DNA from: JALYNX01 sp963746905
GTDB taxonomy: Bacteria; Actinomycetota; Acidimicrobiia; Spongiisociales; ZC4RG35
Assembly (NCBI GenBank): GCA_963746905.1
Contig: CAVVCY010000001.1
Location: 186,001 to 250,000, forward strand
DNA: 64,000 nucleotides
Direction of reading: 5' to 3'
A program made the translations under genes and the position numbers. The notes under the pieces were generated by a model that had not been told where the DNA came from, did not search any database, and was given only the letters and a program-made list of their open reading frames with translations. Positions 57,151-64,000 of this stretch are shown here, in pieces (the stretch's first letter is position 1; each line of letters opens with the position of its first letter).

Positions 57151-58274
57151 GGATCGGGGATGACAGCAGACTCCTCAGGGTGTTGCCGTTGGATCGAAAC
57201 ACCCTCCGCCAGGGCGCTCTGGGGTACGAACCAGCCGGGGCGGGGGACGGAGCCCGGCTCTAGCCGAGGGGCACCTGTTTCGAGGCTGTCGAGGACGATC
57301 TGGCCAGTGGGCTCCGCCTTGGAGTCGTGAACACTCCATCGACGAACCATGGACAACGGCGGGTCACCGCTGGTAGAGGCAACGGCGATATTGGGATTGT
57401 CCTCGAGGAGGCCGGCGAGTCGGAGCAGTAGTGCGGGTGGGATGTCGTCTTCGACGCCCCTGAGGTCCACGACGTACTTACCCCATGTGTCGTGCAGGTC
57501 GTCGACCGATGCGACCAGCTCCGCATCCTCGGGGAGCGGGTTCGAGCTACCGATGATGGTTACCAGCGGGTACCACCGCCTTCGTGCCTCCCGCATCGCA
57601 TCGGGGGTATAAAGGACAGGGTTGCGGTCTCTGACCATCCGCCGCCCTTCCTCGAATCGTCCTTCGGTGGTGACGCTCATCGACACCCCGTGTTTGCGAT
57701 ATCTGAACAGAGGCTCCTCGACACGAACCTGGCCCCAGCCCGCAGCAGTCAAACGCAGCCACATCTCCCAATCCTCGTTGCCTGAGGTCATTGTCTCGTC
57801 GTAGCCACCAACCGACTTCCACGCCGCAGCTCGCATGACCACGCAGCCGATCACAGAGTTCTCGATGAGCTCCCAATAGGGGTTGAAGGGGCGCGGGATC
57901 CAGACCGCGTCGATGTCTCCGTAGAGACGTCCCAGGCAATGGGCAAAGGCTGCTGTCGTGTCCTTTCGCAGCGCGGCCACGAGGCCCGACATGAATTCGG
58001 GTGCCAACTCATCGTCCGAGTCGAGCGGGATCAGGAACTCACCTCGGGCCACCTTCATCCCGGCGTTTCGGGCCCCAGGTAGTCCGGTATTGCCCTGGCG
58101 AACGAGGCGGAGACGTGGCTTCTCGACCCCGTCGAGGAAGGCGATTGCGGAAGGATCTGTCGAGCCATCGTCGACGACCACGATCTCCCACGAACGATGG
58201 GTCTGTTCGTACACCGAGGCCAGGGTCTCCTCCAGGTGCCGGATGTCGTTGAAGACCGGAATCACGACCGTCAC
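57138..58274 (-). CDS. Family 2 glycosyltransferase
   Basis: From GTG 58274: VTVVIPVFNDIRHLEET, VVVDDGSTDPSAI, LPGARNAG and LIPLDSDDELAPEF with the D-x-D motif; SGNEDWEMWLRL holds the ED catalytic region. A C-terminal domain of about 130 residues has no clear family. The true start may be ATG 58428: that frame reads MARLTPPGVKDRLRTQA and joins this one after a single indel near 58330. It overlaps the start of the next gene by 13 bases. Confidence 0.85.
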   Translation of the reverse strand: MTVVIPVFNDIRHLEETLASVYEQTHRSWEIVVVDDGSTDPSAIAFLDGVEKPRLRLVRQGNTGLPGARNAGMKVARGEFLIPLDSDDELAPEFMSGLVAALRKDTTAAFAHCLGRLYGDIDAVWIPRPFNPYWELIENSVIGCVVMRAAAWKSVGGYDETMTSGNEDWEMWLRLTAAGWGQVRVEEPLFRYRKHGVSMSVTTEGRFEEGRRMVRDRNPVLYTPDAMREARRRWYPLVTIIGSSNPLPEDAELVASVDDLHDTWGKYVVDLRGVEDDIPPALLLRLAGLLEDNPNIAVASTSGDPPLSMVRRWSVHDSKAEPTGQIVLDSLETGAPRLEPGSVPRPGWFVPQSALAEGVSIQRQHPEESAVIPDPWRW

Positions 58275-58321
58275 GTCAGGCGATGCCAGGTCATCGAACT
58301 CACCGGCTGCGATCCGGCTCT

Positions 58322-59686
58322 CTACCGCCTTGGAGACGCCGGTCCCTGCGCAGGCGAGCCTGTTCCGTCGGCCAGGAGGCTTGGGTCCGCAGGCGATCCT
58401 TGACTCCCGGTGGGGTGAGGCGAGCCATGATCCCCGGCTAGCGACTCCGGCAGATGGCGATAGATGCGACGCAGGGCCGGGCTGCCTGCAGACGGCTGCG
58501 AGCGCAGAGCCCCCTCAACCGCCTGGGACGCTTCGGTCGCCAGGCCGGCTTGTGCCCTCGGGTGTCTCGGCTCGGGGTCAGTCAGGTATGCGTGCCATGT
58601 GTCTCCGGTTTGGGGAGGAGGCTTTCCCGACAACGTCGGAGCCAAATCGTCATCCTCGACGAGACGGTGCATGGCGGCGGCCAGGCCGTCGACTGTGCGG
58701 TCGTAGACCAGGGCACCGGTCTCCTCGGTGAACAGACCTTTGAAGGCCGGAAGGTCAGGGACCACCACCGGCAGGCCGAGTCGGCGCGCCTCATGGGCGG
58801 CCAGACAAAAGCTCTCGAAGCGGCTGGAGACGACGACTGCGGTGACACCAGCGAGAGCCGTCACCAGTTGATCCCGGCCCTTGGCCCCGGAGAACTCGAA
58901 GGCATCCCTGAGCCGGGACGGGATCAGCGTCCCGAGCCACTCGGTCATCGATGACCCACCAGTGGGGCTCCACCCGTCGCCACCCACGAATCTCACCCTC
59001 AATTCCAGGCCCGCTTCGAGAAGCGACACCGCCGCCCGCACCAGGTCCTGAGAGCCCTTCATTTCACCGAGGCGACCCAGCGAGGCGAATACCGGGACCT
59101 GAGTCGGGCTGCTGACCTGGCCCTCCAGAGATGGGATCGGAGGAGGCGACACCACGATCCGTTCGTCTGAAACTCTGTAACGCTCGACGATGGTCTGGTG
59201 ATGGCCGAGCACGGGGATCAGGATTTGATCGGCCATCTGGAATGCGCCGCGCTCCATCGCGGCAGGAAGCTGCCAGTCGGTCGGAACGGTCTCCATACCC
59301 TCGCGCAGCAGGTCATACGGGCCGTGGAATCTGACGGTTATCGGGTTGGAGCCGAGCCCCAAAGCCACCCGATTGACCAGCATCGAGTAGCCGAGACCCT
59401 CGAAGTCCTGGACCTCGATCCGGTCACCAGGACGGATCAGCTCGGCTGCACTTCTTGCCACCGCGTCCGAACGCTCCAGGAAGCCAGTGGGAGGGATCAA
59501 GGAGACTTCCACCCGAACCCCGTCTCGCGCCTTGACCTCCACCGGATCGGGTGAGGCGAGGAGCACCACCACAGGTCGCTGCCCGGCGAGATGTCGGGCC
59601 AGGGCATCCACAACCACACCGGCACCGCCCTGGGTCTCGGGGTAGAGCTCCGTGGTGACAAAGACGAAGCGCCCTCGAGCCATCAC
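58322..59686 (-). CDS. Family 4 glycosyltransferase
   Basis: 454 residues. VFVTTELYPETQGGAGVVVDALA with the GG loop, VRFHGPYDLLREG, FASLGRLGEMKGSQDLV, and a C-terminal SSRFESFCLAAHEARRLGLPVVVPD with E-x7-E. The last 100 residues are Pro/Ser/Gly-rich and look out of frame; a stop near 58438 would be reached after one indel, just ahead of the next gene's possible ATG at 58428. First gene of the large minus-strand run down to rfbC and beyond. Confidence 0.82.
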   Translation of the reverse strand: MMARGRFVFVTTELYPETQGGAGVVVDALARHLAGQRPVVVLLASPDPVEVKARDGVRVEVSLIPPTGFLERSDAVARSAAELIRPGDRIEVQDFEGLGYSMLVNRVALGLGSNPITVRFHGPYDLLREGMETVPTDWQLPAAMERGAFQMADQILIPVLGHHQTIVERYRVSDERIVVSPPPIPSLEGQVSSPTQVPVFASLGRLGEMKGSQDLVRAAVSLLEAGLELRVRFVGGDGWSPTGGSSMTEWLGTLIPSRLRDAFEFSGAKGRDQLVTALAGVTAVVVSSRFESFCLAAHEARRLGLPVVVPDLPAFKGLFTEETGALVYDRTVDGLAAAMHRLVEDDDLAPTLSGKPPPQTGDTWHAYLTDPEPRHPRAQAGLATEASQAVEGALRSQPSAGSPALRRIYRHLPESLAGDHGSPHPTGSQGSPADPSLLADGTGSPAQGPASPRR

Positions 59687-59876
59687 TGATCAATCCGGGA
59701 GCGTGATCCGAGCATCGAAGAGATGGTAAGCAACGGTCCGAGATGGCAGTGGGACGGTTGCCATCGCCATCACTCTCGTCTTCCTCGCATCTGGGTGGTG
59801 TTTAGCCGGTCAGGCCATCGGGTATGCCGCCGGAACCCGGTTCAAGAGGTGCCCGGACTTGTCCGATAAGACCACG

Positions 59877-61604
59877 ATGCGTCGTCAGGTAGCTTTGTGC
59901 ATGGCGCTGGCCATCCTGGCTGGCGCTTTCGTCATCGTCCCACCGGCTCCACCGGCCCAGGCAGCGACGATAAGCGGCGCCGGGTCGGTCTACGCCGGGA
60001 TCTATTCCGAGCAGTTCAACGCCGCCGGCGACCTCAATGGGATCGCCAGTGCCATCGGGAAGAGGATGACCTTCGCCGGGACCTTCCACTCGGTCACCGA
60101 AGCGAACTCGTCAAGCTGGTCCAACACCTATCAGATCCTCGAGGGTGTCTGGCAGGGTCACGCAACTCCCTTTGCCAACCTCACCATTCCCGCTTCGGCA
60201 GCCTCCATCGCCTCGGGTGCCTGGGACGCTCAAATCAACAACTGGGTGACCTACCTCAAGCTGTTCCTGGATCAGGGGGGAAGCCGCAGCGTGGTGCTGG
60301 CGCCTCTCCAGGAAATGAACGGCAACTGGACTCCTTATGGCTGCGACCCCGGGAATTTCATCAATGCCTATCGTCGGATCGTCGACATCATCCGGGGCAG
60401 GGGCATCAATGAGACCAAGGTCCGGTTCGCATTTGCCCCCAACGGCTGGACCACACCAGGATGCGGCTCGATCGGCAGCTACTACCCGGGCAACGCCTAT
60501 GTGGATGTGATCGGGATCTCCGCGTATCGATGGGCCGACGGAGCGAGCGTGAGCTCGGTGATGGGGACGACCGTCGACCAACTCACCGCCAGTTTCCCCG
60601 GCAAGCCGATCATCATCGCCCAGACCGCCGCCTGGCCCTCGGCGACCAAAGACCAGTGGATCAGGGACATGATGTCCTGGGCCTCCGCCCACCCGGCGGT
60701 GGTAGGAGTGGTCTACCTCAACATGAACAAGGAGACCGATTGGCGAGTGTGGATCCCGCCAACGGTGAATGGAGGCTGGAAGGACGCCGTGCTGGCCTCG
60801 GGCACCAAGTACCAGTGGCCTCTTAGCGACTGGTTCCAGCCCGGCCAACTCAATCTCAGCCTCAACTCGGGGGTCACCCTGTGCCATGGCAATTCGGACT
60901 GCGACACCGCAGCCTTCCAGGACAGCGGAGGCCGATTCCATATCTGGTCCCTAGCGACCAGTGGTGTCGTGGAGTCGTCGTTCTTTTTCGGGAATCCGGG
61001 GGATGTCCCGTTTTCTGGGGATTGGAATTGTGATGGGGTGGAGACGCCGGGCCTCTACCGCCAGTCGGACGGATATGTCTATCTGCGAAACTCCAATAGC
61101 CAGGGGGTGGCCGACATCTCGTTCTTCTTCGGCAACCCGGGAGACATCCCAATAGCTGGTGACTTCGACAACAACGGTTGTGACTCGGTGTCGATCTTCC
61201 GCCCCTCGGAGCAGAGGTTCTATGTGATCAACGCTTTGGGCTCCAACGACGGGGGGTTAGGGGCGGCGAACTTTTCGTTCTTGTTTGGCAATCCGGGAGA
61301 CCATCCGTTTGTGGGGGACTTCAACGCTGACGGCGTCGACACGATCGGGCTCCATCGAGAGTCCACCGGGCTGGTGTACTTCAGGAACTCGAACACAACC
61401 GGAATCGCCGACAATCAATTCATCTATGGCGATCCGGGGGACAAACTGATCGCTGGCGATTGGGATGGCAACGGGACCGACACCATCGGCGTCTACCGAC
61501 CCTCCAACGGGCTGTTCTACCTCCGCAACTCCAACACTCAAGGAAACGCTGACGCCTGGGCATTCGCCGGGGCCTACACCGGTCTGGCCCCCCTCAACAA
61601 ATGA
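59877..61604 (+). CDS. Secreted GH26-like protein lacking its expected nucleophile, with C-terminal repeats
   Basis: ATG 59877 (TTG 59859 is possible) starts a signal peptide ending PAQA. Residues 35-300 resemble GH26 mannanases: GIYSEQFNAAG, VLAPLQEMNGNW with the acid/base Glu146, and YVDVIGISAYRW. GH26 normally has His before that Glu; here it is Gln. The expected nucleophile position, PIIIAQTAAW, is Gln249 rather than Glu. It may therefore bind glycans without cutting them. Residues about 340-575 are the shared repeat module. Its stop overlaps the start of the M23 gene. Confidence 0.75.
   Translation: MRRQVALCMALAILAGAFVIVPPAPPAQAATISGAGSVYAGIYSEQFNAAGDLNGIASAIGKRMTFAGTFHSVTEANSSSWSNTYQILEGVWQGHATPFANLTIPASAASIASGAWDAQINNWVTYLKLFLDQGGSRSVVLAPLQEMNGNWTPYGCDPGNFINAYRRIVDIIRGRGINETKVRFAFAPNGWTTPGCGSIGSYYPGNAYVDVIGISAYRWADGASVSSVMGTTVDQLTASFPGKPIIIAQTAAWPSATKDQWIRDMMSWASAHPAVVGVVYLNMNKETDWRVWIPPTVNGGWKDAVLASGTKYQWPLSDWFQPGQLNLSLNSGVTLCHGNSDCDTAAFQDSGGRFHIWSLATSGVVESSFFFGNPGDVPFSGDWNCDGVETPGLYRQSDGYVYLRNSNSQGVADISFFFGNPGDIPIAGDFDNNGCDSVSIFRPSEQRFYVINALGSNDGGLGAANFSFLFGNPGDHPFVGDFNADGVDTIGLHRESTGLVYFRNSNTTGIADNQFIYGDPGDKLIAGDWDGNGTDTIGVYRPSNGLFYLRNSNTQGNADAWAFAGAYTGLAPLNK
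60970..61560 (+). repeat. FG-GAP/VCBS-like repeat module, copy in GH26-like gene
   Basis: Encodes consecutive units of about 47 residues with the pattern FFFGNPGD-x-P-x2-GD(W/F)-x-(C/N)-DG-x-(E/D). Parts are DNA-identical to 62270-62820, notably the stretch reading gatgtcccgttttctgggg. Calcium loops (D-x-D/N-x-D-G) are expected from the family; the fold is probably beta-propeller-like. Confidence 0.8.
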
Positions 61605-62897
61605 TTCGTCGTCTTTCAGCACTTTTTGCTCGTCGTCGCCCTTGGTGTCCCCGCCCTGTCGGTCTCCGCCGAGATGGGCCCCAACGGGGTCTACCCGATG
61701 GTTTTTCCCATCGCCAGCGGCACATACAACATCACGGATTCGTTTGGGGACCCTCGCGCCGGACATCTTCACGAGGGGGTGGACATCATGACCTACGGGG
61801 TCAAGGGCCTGCCTGTCGTGGCAGCTGTCGCCGGCACAGTGGGTTGGATGCTCAATGTGCAGGGCGGTAACTGCTGTGCGCTGCAGATCGAGCATGGTGA
61901 TGGCTGGGCCACTCGTTACATCCATCTCAACAACGACACGCAGAATCCGGACGGCTCCTACAGCGACGACGGTCAGGGCTGGGGGTTTGCGCCCGGCATT
62001 GCTCCGGGCGTGCATGTCGAGGCCGGCCAGCTCATCGGATACGTCGGCGACTCGGGCAACGCCGAAGGAATCGCTCCCCATCTTCATTTCGAATTGCGAG
62101 GCCCTGACGGGGTGCCAGTCGATCCCTACCTGTCGCTGAAGGCGGCGGCCTTGGGCTCCCCGGTGGCACCTCTGTGTCCCGAGGGCAAAGTCTGCGACAC
62201 ACTGGCGTTTCAGGAGCAAAGCGGTCGCTTTGTGCTGTGGGAGGAGCTCGTTTTCAATCCGCCAACGACTTCGTTCCTATATGGGAATCCGGGTGATGTC
62301 CCGTTTTCTGGGGATTGGGATTGTGATGGGGTGGAGACGCCGGGGTTGTATCGACGGTCGGATGGGTATGTGTATTTGAGGAATTCGAATACACAGGGGG
62401 TGGCCGACATCTCGTTCTTCTTCGGGAATCCGGGGGATTACCCGTTGGCGGGAGACTTCGACAAGAACGGTTGTGACTCGGTGTCGATCTATCGGCCTTC
62501 GGAGCAGCGTTTCTATGTGATCAACGATCTGGGTTCGAACGATGGTGGGTTGGGGGCGGCGGACTACGCGTTCTTGTTCGGGAATGCGGGGGATAAGCCG
62601 TTTGTGGGGGATTTCGACGGTGATGGGGTGGACACGGTGGGGTTGCATCGTGAGTCGAGTGGTCTGGTGTATTTCCGTAATTCGAATACGACCGGGGTGG
62701 CGGACAGCCAGTTCATCTATGGGGATCCTGGTGACATGTTGGTGGCGGGGGATTGGGATGGGAACGGGACCGACACCATCGGCGTCTACCGACCCTCCAA
62801 GGGGATGTTCTATCTGAAGAACACCAATGCCCAAGGCATCGCCGACTCGACCTTCCAAGCCGGCAAGTACACCGGTGTCATCGCTCTCCAGCCATAG
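61601..62897 (+). CDS. Secreted M23 peptidase with C-terminal repeats (frameshift)
   Basis: ATG 61601 overlaps the previous stop. The signal peptide MIRRLSALF, LLVVALGVPALSVSA is split by one extra T in a T run near 61624, so the first frame is lost and the second starts at 61626. The M23 (LytM) domain has HLHEGVDIM with the zinc His and Asp, then HYIHL-like RYIHLNND and HLHFELR with the HxH. It would cut peptidoglycan cross-links. The repeat module follows from about 62260. Codons in 62280-62760 are unusually G- and T-rich at third positions. Confidence 0.85.
62270..62820 (+). repeat. FG-GAP/VCBS-like repeat module, copy in M23 gene
   Basis: Homologous to 60970-61560 and to modules at 8330-9000, 11840-12440 and 14570-15180 (minus strand). 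The protein is nearly the same as in the GH26-like gene, yet synonymous codons differ in blocks: GGG, GTG, TTG, GAT and AAT dominate here, against C-ending codons in much of the other copy. Confidence 0.8.
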
Positions 62898-62915
62898 CCG
62901 GCTCCTCGGCATACG

Positions 62916-64000
62916 ATGCGGTCGTTGAGGGTCGCACTCAGATCAACTCCCCGGTGGGCGGTCGCTCCTGTCCTGGCAATTGCCCTGCTCCTCCAGATGG
63001 CGCCAGCCGCTGCGGTCGCCGCCGACGAGCCCCCATCATTCGGGCGATTGGGCCAGGCTCAGGACGAAACAAGGCCCCACTCTCCGTCGCACATCCTGGT
63101 GAAGCTGGCGGCCCCGTCGCAGGCTTACCGCGCCCTCGGCACCGGCATTGACCCGATCGGGGAGGGGTGGTTCGAGGTCCCTGTGCCAGCCGGCCAAGAC
63201 GCCATCGACTTCGCGCAAGAGATGAGCACCCGGCCGGATGTCCGGGTCGCGGAGTTGGACCTCATCCTGACCCGCCAGGCATCGCCGCCCTTCGTTTCGC
63301 CGGATCCCTTCTACGTGAACAGCGGTTCGCCCTTCTATCAGTGGCATCTTCATTCAGCCAACGTCGGCGGGGCATGGCAGAGCACAGTCGGCGCCGGAGT
63401 TACGGTCGCCATCCTCGACACCGGCGTCAGCGAGGGCATTGACGGCTTCTGTCGGCCTTTCGTCGCCGAGTACAACGCCGCGACCCAAGTCGCCGGCCCT
63501 GGAGCCGCCAGCGACACCGATCCTGAAGGTCATGGCTCCCACGTCGCGGGCTCGGTCGCCCAATGCTCCGACAACGGCATCGAGGGAGCAGGGGTGGCTC
63601 CAGAGGCGAGCATCATGCCGGTCGAGGTGTTCTCGGCTGGTGGCGCCGCTGCGGCGGATCTGGTCAGGGGAATGGACTGGGCAGTTGCCCACGGGGCAAG
63701 GGTCATCAATATGTCACTCGGATGTACCTCTTGTGCGAGCACGGCCCTCAACGAGGCCATAGACCGCGCCTCCGCAGCTGGAGTGGTCCTCGTCGCCGCG
63801 TCGGGCAACAGCCCCAATCGATGTGTTCTACCCAGCCAATCACCCGGCAGTGATCGGGGTCGGGGCCAGCACCCGGTCGGGAAATGTCGCCGACTACTCG
63901 GCTCGAGGGCTCGGTCTCGATCTGTTGGGGCCCGGAGGCGACGAGTCCGGATTCGTGTGGCAGGACACCATCGGCGGGTACGAGGGCCTCTTCGGCACCT
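62916..64000 (+). CDS. Subtilisin-like serine protease, S8 (partial, frameshift)
   Basis: ATG 62916 starts a signal peptide (LLLQMAPAAAVAA), a prodomain-like segment (HILVKLAAPSQAYRALG), then the S8 catalytic domain: VAILDTGVSEG with the Asp, DPEGHGSHVAGS with the His, and VLVAASGNS. Near 63822 a base is lost and the next frame reads DVFYPANHPAVIGVGAST. The window ends at YEGLFGT, just before the expected Ser-Met-Ala that carries the nucleophile. It follows the M23 gene by 18 bases. Confidence 0.88.
   Translation, partial: MRSLRVALRSTPRWAVAPVLAIALLLQMAPAAAVAADEPPSFGRLGQAQDETRPHSPSHILVKLAAPSQAYRALGTGIDPIGEGWFEVPVPAGQDAIDFAQEMSTRPDVRVAELDLILTRQASPPFVSPDPFYVNSGSPFYQWHLHSANVGGAWQSTVGAGVTVAILDTGVSEGIDGFCRPFVAEYNAATQVAGPGAASDTDPEGHGSHVAGSVAQCSDNGIEGAGVAPEASIMPVEVFSAGGAAAADLVRGMDWAVAHGARVINMSLGCTSCASTALNEAIDRASAAGVVLVAASGNSPNRCVLPSQSPGSDRGRGQHPVGKCRRLLGSRARSRSVGARRRRVRIRVAGHHRRVRGPLRH

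Noticed and set aside
1..64000. CRISPR arrays, tRNA or rRNA genes, transposases and attachment sites
   Set aside because: I found no regularly spaced repeats, no RNA-gene signatures and no transposase or integrase motifs on either strand.

Overview
The window is high-GC DNA with GTG and TTG starts used freely, dense gene packing, and many 4-base ATGA or GTGA overlaps between consecutive genes. Gene content (DlaT-type E2, Tat-exported proteins, secreted proteins with FG-GAP/VCBS-like repeats, a very large glycosyltransferase locus) suggests an uncultured actinobacterium, perhaps of the Acidimicrobiia type. That placement is inference; no rRNA or tRNA gene is visible. 

Layout. (1) 1-7065 is housekeeping: small zinc-ribbon and hypothetical proteins, an alpha/beta hydrolase with a 30-residue membrane microprotein, then lipoamide dehydrogenase (E3), an acyltransferase (E2), a LipB-LipA fusion that would make and attach the E2 lipoyl group, and an M24 peptidase. 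A G-rich hairpin-forming repeat lies inside both the E2 and LipB-LipA reading frames. (2) 7119-12568 is an unusual export cassette: a MauE-like membrane protein, a Tat-exported Cys-rich protein resembling the methylamine dehydrogenase light chain but fused to surface repeats, a MauD-like thioredoxin-fold protein, two unknown ORFs, and an M15-type peptidase with the same repeats. (3) 12571-21254 holds glycosyltransferases, a vapBC toxin-antitoxin pair, a beta-helix surface protein, a membrane protein and a methyltransferase, nearly all broken by single-base frameshifts. (4) 21433-59686 is a polysaccharide locus of about 38 kb. It has WecB, GDP-mannose dehydratase with a reductase, a perosamine-synthase-like aminotransferase with a PglD/PerB-like acetyltransferase, CDP-glucose synthesis and dehydration, the complete dTDP-rhamnose set (rfbA, B, C, D), over a dozen glycosyltransferases, three methyltransferases and three large polytopic membrane proteins. 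(5) 59877-64000 is a run of secreted proteins: a GH26-like protein lacking its expected nucleophile, an M23 peptidase with repeats, and a subtilase cut by the window edge. 

Together these encode building and export of a complex surface glycan plus a family of cell-surface proteins that share one C-terminal repeat module. At least a dozen genes have frameshifts that restore perfectly sensible protein on the other side, with no nonsense substitutions seen. I read most of them as uncorrected indel errors in the assembly rather than gene decay, and annotate each as one gene with its shift positions noted.
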